Notes: a model not told the origin generated them from the sequence alone. 45,665 nt of DNA from Pseudoflavonifractor sp. 60 (GCF_009911645.1 NZ_QWKI01000079.1:1-45665), one strand, 5' to 3'; shown: positions 23,620-31,801, numbered from the stretch's first letter. Numbers and translations are program-made.

Positions 23620-24710
23620 AGGCAACCGTAGACGCGAAGGAATTTTCCCAGGCTCTGAACAAGGTAATCAAGGTGATCAAGCAGGCGTCCATCCCCGAAT
23701 TGGAGGGGGTGCTGATAAGCATCAGCAATGACCGCTGTACCCTGACTGCCACCGACTTTACCACCTGGCTGACCACGACGATTCCCGCCCGAGGCGATGA
23801 TCTGAGCTTCGTGTTTCAGCGTCCCAAGGACGCCGCCCGGGCCTGTGGCCACTTTGAGGGTGAGTTGATTTTGGAGGCGGAGGAAAAAAGCAATCATAAA
23901 ACCCGCTGTATCCAGCTCACCATGTCTTGCGGCCCCCGGGCCGCGCAGATGGACGCCTTCCTGCCCGAGGACTACCCCGCTATGCGGGAGGAACAGACGC
24001 GGCACACCTACACAGTCAACGCCGCCCGGCTGCTGGAGCGGGTGGAGCATGTCAAATACGCACTGAGAAAACCCGATGATAAGCTGGAGGCCCAGCGCAC
24101 CCATGTGCAGTTCGATGGCAACAAGGTGTTCGCCGTGGACGGCTACCGGCTGGCCTGGGATGTGGATGAAGGTCTGGCTGTCCGTCAGCCATTTATGGTC
24201 CTGCCTGAAGCACTGAAATACCTGAAAATGTTCGGCAATCAGGAAGTGACTGCCAGCGTGGGTGAGTGGTATCTCCAGGTAACGGATGGTACAACAGAGC
24301 TTCAGACCCGGATCGGAGGACCGCTTGTGTTCAATGTGGACGGTGCCGTTCCCAAGGAATTTAAGGAGGAGTTCTGCGTCTGGCCCGAAGAGTTCTTGAG
24401 AGAACTGGACTATCTGAAAAATCTGACCCGCAGCATAGGCGGTGCCTGCGTCCGTTTTTCCGGCGGCAAGCTGTCAATGTTAACGCCCAGCGGAGGTTAT
24501 TGCACGCAGATTCAGATCGACGGGGAGAGCAGTATCGACTTCGGCTTTGAACTGCGCTACATGATCGACGCCCTCCGGCAGTTCCGGGGGGAGCCCCAGG
24601 TGAAGTTGAAGGTCATCAACCCTGTGGCGCCAATCATTCTGGAGGCCGAGGGCCGTAGCGACTTCGCTATGGTCCTGCCTGTCCGGATGAAACAGGCCGC
24701 GGCGGCGTGA
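23616..24710 (+). CDS. DnaN-like sliding clamp, second copy
   Basis: 364 aa, full clamp length. It begins KATVDAKEFSQALNKVIKVI and ends with DFAMVLPVRM, the typical C-terminal strand of bacterial beta clamps. FAVDGYRLAW matches the second-domain signature. GTG 23616 overlaps the ThiF stop. It is only distantly like the first clamp (13067-14209), so this is not a recent duplication. Coupling to ThiF and JAMM suggests the clamp may be a substrate or platform of that system, which is inference. Confidence 0.88.
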   Translation: MKATVDAKEFSQALNKVIKVIKQASIPELEGVLISISNDRCTLTATDFTTWLTTTIPARGDDLSFVFQRPKDAARACGHFEGELILEAEEKSNHKTRCIQLTMSCGPRAAQMDAFLPEDYPAMREEQTRHTYTVNAARLLERVEHVKYALRKPDDKLEAQRTHVQFDGNKVFAVDGYRLAWDVDEGLAVRQPFMVLPEALKYLKMFGNQEVTASVGEWYLQVTDGTTELQTRIGGPLVFNVDGAVPKEFKEEFCVWPEEFLRELDYLKNLTRSIGGACVRFSGGKLSMLTPSGGYCTQIQIDGESSIDFGFELRYMIDALRQFRGEPQVKLKVINPVAPIILEAEGRSDFAMVLPVRMKQAAAA

Positions 24711-24722
24711 TTGGAGGCCGGC

Positions 24723-24932
24723 ATGGAATTCAAGGACATTGCGGGTGTCTGCCCCGTCTGCGGCGGGCCCCTGATCTACGGGGAAAATGCCGTTTCCAGC
24801 AAGAATGGCTCGGTAGACTGGACCTGTCAGGACTGCGGAGCGACCGGAAAAGAGGTCTATCGGGAAGTGTTCGACAGCCACCAGGATGTGCGGCTGGGCG
24901 ATAGCCGCCCGGTACCGCCGAGAGAAACGTGA
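24723..24932 (+). CDS. Small zinc-ribbon protein
   Basis: 69 aa with two CxxC knuckles (GVCPVCGG and WTCQDCGATG). GGAGG at 24713-24717 precedes ATG 24723, and TTG 24711 is the less likely start. It is the last complete gene of element A before the serine-recombinase element. Confidence 0.65.
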   Translation: MEFKDIAGVCPVCGGPLIYGENAVSSKNGSVDWTCQDCGATGKEVYREVFDSHQDVRLGDSRPVPPRET

Positions 24933-25004
24933 AGGAGTGTATCACTAAGATTGCGTTTTATTAGGAAAACACACTGTCAAAAGGATTTTATGCTTTGGCG
25001 GGGG
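24933..25004. other. Presumed junction between element A and element B
   Basis: GAAGGAGTG (24931-24939) looks like a ribosome binding site for a next element-A gene. The frame from TTG 24951 (RFIRKTHCQKDF) runs straight into DNA antisense to the recombinase gene. Large serine recombinase genes usually end close to the element terminus, so the left end of element B probably lies here. The exact crossover cannot be placed. Confidence 0.45.
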
Positions 25005-26690
25005 TCAGCCCGCCTCGGCGGTGTCAGTGGTGTTGATTTCAATGTACTCGGCAATCTTGCGGAACTCGTCCGCAAACTTAAAGTGAACACTGATATTGCC
25101 GTTTTCGTAAACCTTGATATGGTCTACCAGCTCAATCAGAATTTCGCGGGTCAGCTTTTCGATGTTCTGATATTTCGCAAAAGCTACCAGCGCGGGATGC
25201 TGCTGGTCAACGCCGTTTAAGAGCTCTTTCCGTTCAGCCATCAGCCGGGCCAGCAAATCCGAGAGCCCAGCGGCCTGCCGTTCATAATCGGCTTTCATTT
25301 CCCGGTATTCCTGCTGGGTGATTTCCCCATCTTTCCAGTCTTGATACAGTGACTGCTTATAGCGGGTGATTTTCGTCAATTCCTTTTCCTTTGCGGCTAT
25401 CTGGTCGTTAAGGCGGTGGGATTGACTTTTTTTCAGCGGGGCCGCATTGATACGGGCTACTATTTCCGAGTAGGAAACGGCGGTGCTCACTTGATACTGG
25501 ATAGCGAACAGAACGGCGGCCTCTAAACGGTTGTGCTTGATAGAGTGCATGGTGCAGGCCGTCCGGGAGCGGTTCTTGTAGGTGGAGCAGGCATAATATA
25601 CATTTTTCCCGCTCTGGCTCCGGGTGACGGATTTCCCACAGTCCGCACATTTCAGAAAGCCGCTGAACAAATGGAGCTCCCGGCCCTTGGGGGTTGTCCG
25701 GGTATCCCGGAGCAGGAGGGCCTGCACCCGGTTAAAGGTTTCGTGGGTGATGATGGCCTCGTGGGTATCGGGGACGCGCACCCATTCTTCCTCCGGCACA
25801 GCCTCAATCTGGTGTACCTTGTAGCTTTTCACCCGGCGGCGGCCCTGTACCAAATCCCCGGTATAAATGGGATTTTTCAGAATGTCATTGACAATCTTGT
25901 TTCCCCACATGGGATTGTCGGCCACGGCGGGGGAATAGGGCAGGCCCTTTTCTATCCGGTATGCCGTGGGGCTGGGTATGCCGTGTTCGTTCAGATAAAG
26001 CACTATCGCGTGTTTGGTGGTTCCTTGCAGGCACAGCTCGTAAATCTTCTTGACGATTTCAGCGGCCTCCGGGTCAACGATTAGCTGGTGTTTGTCTTTG
26101 GGGTCTTTTATGTAGCCGTAGGGGGCGAAAGAGCCGATGTACTGGCCGTTGCGCCGCTTATTATCAAAAACCTGCCGGATTTTCTTTGAGGTCTGATAAC
26201 AATACTGGTCATTCATCACGTTTGTTATCGGAACGATGATGCTGTTCACGCTATCCGGGTTTAGGTAGCTGTCCACGCCCTCGGCCAAGCTGATAAAGCG
26301 GACGCCCATCTGCACAAAAAGGTTATCAATCAGACTTCCGGCATCGCTATAATTCCGGGCGAAACGGGAAAGGTCTTTCACCACAACGCAGTTGATTTTC
26401 CCGCTCATTACATCCCCCAAAAGCCGTTGGAAACTTTCGCGCTCCGTATCGGTTCCCGTGTGGCCGTCATCCACATACTCGGTGTAGCTTTCAAATTCTT
26501 CCGCATGGTTGAAGTGAAAATCATTGAGAATGTCGCGCTGGTTTTTCACGCTGTTGCTATCGTCAAGCCCCCGGTTGATTTTCTGTAAATCCTCTCGGGA
26601 AAGCCGGATGTAGCCGCCCATTTTCCAGAGCCGGGCCGTATAGGTAGGGGTCAAAGTCTGCTGATACCCTCTGTTTTTTGTTCGTGCCAT
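25005..26690 (-). CDS. Large serine recombinase (TndX/TnpX type), integrase of element B
   Basis: 561 aa. The N-terminal resolvase domain has catalytic Ser31 (GGYIRLSRED) and the VVVKDLSRFARNYSDAGSL block. The recombinase domain runs to about residue 340 and the zinc ribbon has CADCGK and YYACSTYKNRSRTAC. A coiled coil at about 430-500 and a C-terminal DHIKVYENGNISVHFKF segment complete the architecture. It excises and integrates the element through a circular form. GGAGGAACA precedes ATG 26690. It lies at the left end of element B and points outward, as in Tn5397-like elements. Confidence 0.93.
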   Translation of the reverse strand: MARTKNRGYQQTLTPTYTARLWKMGGYIRLSREDLQKINRGLDDSNSVKNQRDILNDFHFNHAEEFESYTEYVDDGHTGTDTERESFQRLLGDVMSGKINCVVVKDLSRFARNYSDAGSLIDNLFVQMGVRFISLAEGVDSYLNPDSVNSIIVPITNVMNDQYCYQTSKKIRQVFDNKRRNGQYIGSFAPYGYIKDPKDKHQLIVDPEAAEIVKKIYELCLQGTTKHAIVLYLNEHGIPSPTAYRIEKGLPYSPAVADNPMWGNKIVNDILKNPIYTGDLVQGRRRVKSYKVHQIEAVPEEEWVRVPDTHEAIITHETFNRVQALLLRDTRTTPKGRELHLFSGFLKCADCGKSVTRSQSGKNVYYACSTYKNRSRTACTMHSIKHNRLEAAVLFAIQYQVSTAVSYSEIVARINAAPLKKSQSHRLNDQIAAKEKELTKITRYKQSLYQDWKDGEITQQEYREMKADYERQAAGLSDLLARLMAERKELLNGVDQQHPALVAFAKYQNIEKLTREILIELVDHIKVYENGNISVHFKFADEFRKIAEYIEINTTDTAEAG

Positions 26691-26761
26691 TGTTCCTCCT
26701 TCCCTATCACATTACACTTATATTATACCTCTGTCCGGGGCAATCAACAAGGATGTCGATG

Positions 26762-26785
26762 CTTTGGGACAGTTTGTCTCGAAGT
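26762..26785. repeat. Dispersed palindrome, copy 1
   Basis: CTTTGGGACAGTTTGTCTCG plus AAGT. This is the TGTCTC variant, found upstream of the recombinase gene. Confidence 0.7.
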
Positions 26786-26806
26786 AAGAACGGGCCGCAA
26801 CAGCAG

Positions 26807-27073
26807 TTACAGCCCGCTCTTTTGCCGAATAAGAAAGGCGGTCAACGTCTCCTGCAGGGAGGGGCCGCCCTCGGCAAATTCGATTTTCACGCCCACGCCG
26901 CCCACACTAAAGCAGTACGGATTGACGGCCCGTTTCACAAACCGGGCCAGCCGCTCCTCCCGGGGGAGGGTGCGGTCAAAGGCCATACCGCTCACGTCAG
27001 CCAGCGCATCCGCGCTCACCGCGCCGATGTTCACGCTTTTCATTTGTTCCAGCTCTTGTGCGGTCAGTTTCAC
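26807..27073 (-). CDS. DUF6870-like small protein of Tn1549-type elements
   Basis: 88 aa, GTG start at 27073 with AAAGGAGG upstream. It has the pattern LTAQELEQMKSVNIGAVSAD, then LPREERLARFVKRAVNPYCF and a GGVGVKIEFA strand. It resembles a small protein near the integrase end of Tn1549-like ICEs (DUF6870 from memory). The function is unknown. Confidence 0.65.
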   Translation of the reverse strand: MKLTAQELEQMKSVNIGAVSADALADVSGMAFDRTLPREERLARFVKRAVNPYCFSVGGVGVKIEFAEGGPSLQETLTAFLIRQKSGL

Positions 27074-27501
27074 GGCAAAACCTCCTTTTGCGTTTTGGGT
27101 TGGTGGGGAAACGCGAAAGGACAGCACTCCGAAAAGTGCTGCCCTTTGGCCTATCCCTACCTTGGGACAAATTGTCTCAAACTTGTTTGAAAGAGGAAAC
27201 GCCGGGCCCGTATGTTTGGCCCGTCAAAAGACAGCAGGTAGCGGCCCGGCGTTCCCTTGTTTTGTGCGGCGGCCCCAAGCGGCAAGCGGCCAGCTTGTCC
27301 CTCGCGGATCGTGGCCGTGGGGGTGGCAGGCTCCCCACGCGCGGCGGTGGTGTTGGTCGCTCGTCCTCCCGTGGGAGAAGTCACCGCGCACCCGCCGCCC
27401 GGCTCCCCGCGTTCACCCGGGGCCGCCCGCTATTCAGTTGTGGAGAAGAAAAAACTTCCTCTCATATACCACCAGAAAAGCGGAGCAAATGGAGGGGGCA
27501 A
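27074..27501. other. 428-bp intergenic stretch with a long inverted repeat
   Basis: AACGCCGGGCC (27198-27208) pairs with GGCCCGGCGTT (27243-27253) across a 34-nt loop. A palindrome copy (27160-27182) lies beside it. The region is GC-rich and a 75-codon minus frame (27384-27157) crosses it, but with no ribosome binding site. I see no convincing gene. Confidence 0.5.
27160..27182. repeat. Dispersed palindrome, copy 2
   Basis: CCTTGGGACAAATTGTCTCA plus AAC; TGTCTC variant. Confidence 0.65.
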
Positions 27502-27924
27502 TCAAGAATTTTTTTGCAAATATTTTTTCATGCTTTTCAAGCCGCTCAAAACGGACTCACGGACGGAGCTCTTGTCCACGCCCTCGGCCTGGGCAATCTC
27601 CCGGTAGGTCATGCCGAGGATAAAGTGAGCATCTACCCTCCGGCCCTGGGTTTCCGGCAGGCTGTTCAGCGCGTTCCACAGACGGCAGAACCGCTCCTTG
27701 AGCTCCAGAACCTCGTCCGGGGTGAGCTCGTGCAGGCAGGCGGAATACTCGATGCCGTCATCCGCATCCAAGGAATAGTACGCCTTGTTGTAGCGGGCCC
27801 GCTCGGTATAGGCCGCCTCATAGCGGACACTGGCCCGGAGCGCCTCGGCCACATCGTCAGAAACTTCCATATATTCATCCTGGGTGTACCAGTAGTAAAA
27901 GTCGCGCAAGTTGATGATAGTCAT
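27502..27924 (-). CDS. Sigma-factor-like regulator (region 4 helix-turn-helix)
   Basis: 140 aa. The C-terminal 55 residues form a sigma region 4-like helix-turn-helix (FILGMTYREIAQAEGVDKSS, then VRESVLSGLKSMKKYL). The N-terminus (INLRDFYYWYTQDEYMEVSD) is characteristic of the sigma-like regulators of Tn916/Tn1549 elements. GGAGG at about 27938-27934 supports ATG 27924 over the ORF start at 27996. It probably activates element genes such as the recombinase. Confidence 0.82.
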   Translation of the reverse strand: MTIINLRDFYYWYTQDEYMEVSDDVAEALRASVRYEAAYTERARYNKAYYSLDADDGIEYSACLHELTPDEVLELKERFCRLWNALNSLPETQGRRVDAHFILGMTYREIAQAEGVDKSSVRESVLSGLKSMKKYLQKNS

Positions 27925-28015
27925 TGTATGTACCTCCATATCGTTTTTGTGGTTGGGTTGCCGGGAAACGATATGGAGGGCGGCGGGGAGCGACACCCAG
28001 GGGAGCCGTTCCTCA

Positions 28016-28039
28016 CCTTGGGACTGTTTGTCTCAAAGT
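28016..28039. repeat. Dispersed palindrome, copy 3
   Basis: CCTTGGGACTGTTTGTCTCA plus AAGT; TGTCTC variant. It lies upstream of the sigma-like gene at the edge of the AT-rich cargo slot. Confidence 0.7.
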
Positions 28040-28060
28040 GGAGCCGACAAGAAACGACAA

Positions 28061-28089
28061 CGCCCGCACAGCGTTGTACTGTGCGGGCG
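28061..28089. terminator. Strong hairpin upstream of the sigma-like gene
   Basis: A perfect 11-bp stem CGCCCGCACAG / CTGTGCGGGCG with a 7-nt loop and no T-run on either side. It may be a recombination or transcription barrier between the cargo slot and the element backbone. The rest of 27925-28405 holds palindrome copy 3, the terminator at 28280 and no gene. Confidence 0.55.
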
Positions 28090-28279
28090 CATGAAATGAC
28101 GCAGTTCTTTATGTACTTGCAAATTTCGCGTTTATGGTCGGAGTTATCCGGTGGTGGAGCTATACTTTTTTTGACAAGTTAGGTGGAACAATAATTAAAA
28201 AAGACATGGCGATACCTCCCGAATACCGCCCTGTCCTTAAAATGGGTGACTTTAATACACCCCTCTGTTTTCAAAAGAA

Positions 28280-28316
28280 AACGGCGGCTTTGATTTGTGA
28301 TTTCAAAACCGCCGTT
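28280..28316 (-). terminator. Intrinsic terminator of the two-component/exported-protein unit
   Basis: AACGGCGG (28280-28287) pairs with CCGCCGTT (28309-28316), with an inner TTTGA/TCAAA pairing. On the minus strand it is followed by TTTTCTTTTG. Confidence 0.8.
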
Positions 28317-28405
28317 AAAACATACCGTTCATTCCCAGTTATTCACTTGCTTAAACAGTTGTTAGAATTGCGGTATGGCAACAGGAAAACCGCATTTCTT
28401 AAAAG

Positions 28406-28834
28406 TTACTTTTCTGAAGAACTCCCCACAAGGGAACTGTCAAGAGGAGATACCATCAAGAGGCTATCTCCGTTGACCATATTCTTGGACACATGCCCAC
28501 CGTTTTTGATAAAATCAAGCGTTCTTGCCAACGTATCTTTGCAGGCTTGAACATCCTGCTGCGTTAAATCGGGTTCACCAGTGGCGAGCAGTTCCATAAG
28601 GCTACGCTCGATGCTTTCAGCGTAGGCTTTGTACTCATCGTATGCCCAATACTCATTCTTGTCATTTTCGGGAGACGGCTGCTCGGTAACATCCCAAACG
28701 ATGGCGCTTTCGCCTTCTTCCCGGAGATTTTCGGCATTGGCGGGATTAGCGTTGGCAGCAAATGCGGTCATCGTCCCGCAAAGCAGCATCGTCAATGCCA
28801 AAGCAGGAACAATCATTTTTTTCTGATATTTCAT
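28406..28834 (-). CDS. Small exported protein under two-component control
   Basis: 142 aa. The signal peptide is residues 1-26 (KKMIVPALALTMLLCGTMTA, cleavage near AFA-AN). The mature part is acidic and helical (EYWAYDEYKAYAESIERSLM) with a Ser-rich tail. AGAGGTGAT precedes ATG 28834; the longer frame to 28876 has no such site. Four 11-bp-spaced boxes lie in its promoter. Its role is unknown; it could be a sensor ligand, an envelope-stress or a peptide-resistance factor. Confidence 0.7.
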   Translation of the reverse strand: MKYQKKMIVPALALTMLLCGTMTAFAANANPANAENLREEGESAIVWDVTEQPSPENDKNEYWAYDEYKAYAESIERSLMELLATGEPDLTQQDVQACKDTLARTLDFIKNGGHVSKNMVNGDSLLMVSPLDSSLVGSSSEK

Positions 28835-28880
28835 AAAATCACCTCTTCTGTCATGGCGCGGTTTTTCCTGTTGCAAATAC

Positions 28881-28936
28881 AGAATACAGTTCTTAAATGG
28901 AGTAGTTCTGGAGTGAATATGGAGTTTATGTGGAGT
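28881..28936 (-). promoter_or_regulatory. Response-regulator box array and promoter of the exported protein gene
   Basis: TGGAGT occurs at 28898, 28909, 28920 and 28931, exactly 11 bp apart. On the minus strand these are ACTCCA boxes ending just upstream of a -10 TATTCT (28886-28881) and covering the -35 position. Helical-turn spacing is the hallmark of OmpR/PhoB-family binding sites. Confidence 0.75.
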
Positions 28937-28988
28937 TACACCAATAAAAAGAGCCTGCGTTAAGCAAGCTCTTTTCTGTGGCCTGAAA

Positions 28989-30443
28989 TTATAGTGAGAA
29001 CCAAAATTCTACACCGTCATTTAGATTTTGAATAGAAAATTGCGCAGAGTGTTGTTCCAAGATACGCTTTACAATATATAGACCTAATCCGCTTCCCCCA
29101 GTTCTCCTGCTCCTGGAATCATCAGCCCGATAAAAAACCTCATAGAGATGTGATATTGCTTCCTCTTTGATTTGAACACCTGTATTTAGAATGGAAAAAT
29201 AAACACATCCATTTTTAAGAAACGAAGTAACCACTATCTGTTCTCCTCTCGGAGAATGTCGAATTGCGTTACTGAATAAATTACTTAGAACTTTTTTCAT
29301 CATTTTTTCGTCTGCATTTACTGTGATATGTTCTGAAATATTTATATCCAGTTCCATATCTTTTTGCTCGATAAAATCAATATATTCAGCCGCTATTACT
29401 CGTACTAACTCGGAAAAATCAAAGTCTGCTCTACCCAATGAAAAATCTGATGCATCAAGGCGGGAAATTGTTACAATCTCTTGAATAGTACGCTCCATTG
29501 AATGTGCAATAGCAAGCGATTTTGCAAGGTACTTATCCCTATCCTTGTAACTTCCATAATTTTGTAGCATTCCATCTAACTGCCCTTGCAAAGCTGTAAT
29601 AGGAGTTTTTAATTCATGTGATACTGCAGAAAAAAATGCCATGCGCTGTCTATCTAATTCCCGTTCCCTATCAATATCCAGTTGCAAAAAACCATTTGCA
29701 ACTTTTAATTCTTCAAGACTTTTTGCCAGATTTTGTACCAATTCGTTCAAACTGCTTGCTAATACGCCGATCTCATCATCACGGCTTTCGTCACATCGAC
29801 AATCAAGTTCCATGCCGGCCATTTTCTTTGATAATATACTAAGCGAAACAATCGGCCTTGTAATGTAATGGGAATAGAAAAAAGCTGCTAATAAAGAAAT
29901 AAAAACAATAGCACCTATTATCCAAGGCAAAATCTGCAAGAGCGTAGTCACTACTTGATTAACAGATTTTGTTCCACCTATCACAATCAAACTGCAATCT
30001 TTTTCCATATCCGAAAACGAAAAGGAATACTCTTTTGCGTTCGACAAGTCATAAACTGTGTCTGAGAAGTTATTTCCATTACCAACCAAGATTTTGTTTT
30101 CATTTTCTTTGATAGTAGAGACATTATCATTTTCACTATCTTCGAATATGACACTTGATGGGGGCGAAATTATTGTATTGTCTGGTAGCCGAATTAACAA
30201 TGTTGCGTTGGTGTTCATTAAAAATCTGTCAAAAAGCGAATTACTTTTTTCAAAAGTTGTCTGTTTCAACTGTTCGATAAGTTGAAATACTTGTGTTTCT
30301 AAATCGCTATCCAATTCCATGCGGTAGGATGCTGGCATAGCAATCCCAATCAGTGCATAGGTTATGCCGCTCATTAACACCAGCAGAAACAAAGTAATTA
30401 TGAATATTCTTGTTGTCAAGCTATGACTTATTTTCTTTTGCAA
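28989..30443 (-). CDS. Sensor histidine kinase
   Basis: 484 aa. It has TM1 (about 12-35), an extracellular sensor of ~130 residues, TM2 (about 168-190) and a HAMP domain. The phosphoacceptor is H276 in SHELKTP, followed by an HATPase with SNLFSNAIRHSPRG and GGSGLGLYIVKRI. The start is TTG 30443 inside the end of the regulator gene (23-bp overlap); its ribosome binding site is weak, but any later ATG would cut TM1. Base composition is AT-rich, unlike the element backbone. It senses an unknown envelope signal and phosphorylates the neighbouring regulator. Confidence 0.9.
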   Translation of the reverse strand: MQKKISHSLTTRIFIITLFLLVLMSGITYALIGIAMPASYRMELDSDLETQVFQLIEQLKQTTFEKSNSLFDRFLMNTNATLLIRLPDNTIISPPSSVIFEDSENDNVSTIKENENKILVGNGNNFSDTVYDLSNAKEYSFSFSDMEKDCSLIVIGGTKSVNQVVTTLLQILPWIIGAIVFISLLAAFFYSHYITRPIVSLSILSKKMAGMELDCRCDESRDDEIGVLASSLNELVQNLAKSLEELKVANGFLQLDIDRERELDRQRMAFFSAVSHELKTPITALQGQLDGMLQNYGSYKDRDKYLAKSLAIAHSMERTIQEIVTISRLDASDFSLGRADFDFSELVRVIAAEYIDFIEQKDMELDINISEHITVNADEKMMKKVLSNLFSNAIRHSPRGEQIVVTSFLKNGCVYFSILNTGVQIKEEAISHLYEVFYRADDSRSRRTGGSGLGLYIVKRILEQHSAQFSIQNLNDGVEFWFSL

Positions 30444-31095
30444 TTCTATATCCCACCCCTCTAATTGTTTCGATTATATCAACTCCAAGTTTTTTGCGAA
30501 TATTCTTTATGTGAGTATCAATAATACGCTCATCGACATAAAAATCACAATTCCATAATATGTTTAATAGGTTTTGCCGTGTATATACTCGACCTTGATT
30601 GAGCAGGAACTCTCGCAAAACCTCAAACTCTTTTGCAGTTAAATCTGTATCATTTCCATCAACAAAGGCTTTGTATCCATCTAAATCAAGCGTGACGTTT
30701 TTGTAGCGAAGATATTTCTCTGTTTCTGTATGCCCTGATGTCCTTCGTAAGATTGCCGCAATTTTTCTTTTCAGTATAGGCATAGAAAATGGCTTTGTAA
30801 TGTAATCATCAATTTGCAGGTCAAGTCCTTTAATTTGGTCTGTTTCACTATCTAATGCGGTTAGCATGACTATGGGAACTTGAGACTGCTTTCGGATTAA
30901 CTCGCAGACACCATATCCATCAATTTTGGGTAACATGATATCTAATAGCACAAGGTCTATTGCGTGTTGTGAAAAATGCGAAAGTGCCTCCACTCCATCA
31001 CTGGCAGAAACTACACTATAACCCGCACCTATTAAATGATTTTCTAACAACTCTTGAATATCCGAATCATCCTCAACAATCAAGATTTTTTGCAT
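30421..31095 (-). CDS. OmpR-family response regulator
   Basis: 224 aa. Receiver domain with D10-D11 acidic pair region, phosphoacceptor D52 (LVLLDIMLPKIDGYG), T in VMLTALD and K in ITKPFS. The winged-helix domain ends DERIIDTHIKNIRKKLG, then GVGYRI. It is transcribed with the kinase. TTCCA pairs 11 bp apart in its own upstream region and TGGAGT boxes upstream of 28834 suggest it activates itself and the exported protein gene. Confidence 0.92.
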   Translation of the reverse strand: MQKILIVEDDSDIQELLENHLIGAGYSVVSASDGVEALSHFSQHAIDLVLLDIMLPKIDGYGVCELIRKQSQVPIVMLTALDSETDQIKGLDLQIDDYITKPFSMPILKRKIAAILRRTSGHTETEKYLRYKNVTLDLDGYKAFVDGNDTDLTAKEFEVLREFLLNQGRVYTRQNLLNILWNCDFYVDERIIDTHIKNIRKKLGVDIIETIRGVGYRIAKENKS

Positions 31096-31120
31096 ATTGC
31101 CACACTCCCTTCCAAGCGTT

Positions 31121-31169
31121 ATTGTAGCAGAGAATTATGTATTTATTGTGGAGTTCCATAAATTTTCCA
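31121..31169 (-). promoter_or_regulatory. Promoter region of the regulator gene with box pair
   Basis: On the minus strand, -10 TACAAT (31126-31121) lies downstream of two TGGAA units (31169-31165 and 31158-31154), 11 bp apart. The region also contains GTGGAGTT (31148-31155), shared with the array at 28898-28936. This suggests autoregulation. Confidence 0.45.
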
Positions 31170-31302
31170 CGCAACTATTATATCTCTGCTCATTTCAACT
31201 TGCAATCATGTAACACGAAAATAAATACTACTAAAATATAAAATTCTATTTCGTTCTCATATTCCACCCCGAAATGTAGAATAATATAGGGGTGATGTGA
31301 GA

Positions 31303-31659
31303 ATGTACCAATATGAAAAACGCCTGGACTGTCATGCCCTGGGCCAAGAAATCAAGCGCAGACGAAAAGCCAAAGGCTGGACGCAGGAGCATCTGGCCCA
31401 GCTTGTGGACCTTACCCCTCGCTCCATCATGTATATTGAGAACCGGGGCCAGCACACCAGTCTCAACGCCTTTTACAAACTCGTTACCCTTTTTGATATT
31501 TCCGTGGATGAATTTTTCTACCCGGACAAGCTGGGCGGCGAGAGTGAGCGCCGGAAACACATTGACCGGATGCTGAACGGAATGGACGAAAAGGAGCTTA
31601 TCATCATAGAGGGAGCCGCAGAGGGTATCAGAAAAGCCAGAGAAACGGAGGGAACGTAA
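31303..31659 (+). CDS. XRE-family regulator
   Basis: 118 aa. The helix-turn-helix spans residues 10-68 (ALGQEIKRRRKAKGWTQEHL, LTPRSIMYIENRGQHTSL), with a helical acidic C-terminus typical of Tn1549/CTn regulators. AGGGGTGA (31288-31295) sets ATG 31303 rather than GTG 31297. It is convergent with the relaxase gene. It probably controls conjugation or cargo genes. Confidence 0.87.
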   Translation: MYQYEKRLDCHALGQEIKRRRKAKGWTQEHLAQLVDLTPRSIMYIENRGQHTSLNAFYKLVTLFDISVDEFFYPDKLGGESERRKHIDRMLNGMDEKELIIIEGAAEGIRKARETEGT

Positions 31660-31717
31660 GAAAACGCGACCTCCGTTTTTTCGCGCCATATATAGGGGAG
31701 CGCACAAACGGCAAGCA

Positions 31718-31793
31718 ATTCGGGTGTGGCCACACTCCGAAATTTTTGCTGGGCCGCAGGCCCGCAAAAATGCTTGTTGGGGAGCCTCCCCAA
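31718..31793. other. Hairpin cluster, candidate oriT of element B
   Basis: Three structures follow one another: a near-perfect palindrome centred on TGTGGCCACA (31718-31743); a stem ATTTTTGC-T-GGGCC / GGCCC-GCAAAAAT (31742-31771); and TTGGGGAG-C-CTCCCCAA (31777-31793). A fourth palindrome (31802-31824) comes next. The region lies between the relaxase stop and the XRE gene and codes for nothing. oriT function is inferred from structure and position. Confidence 0.4.
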
Positions 31794-31801
31794 ACCCGGC
31801 T

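Noticed and set aside
24711..24722. TTG start for the zinc-ribbon gene
   Set aside because: GGAGG lies inside this segment and fits ATG 24723 instead.
27157..27384. 75-codon minus frame between the sigma-like and DUF6870-like genes
   Set aside because: GC-rich low-information protein, no ribosome binding site, crosses a palindrome and one arm of an inverted repeat; probably not a gene.
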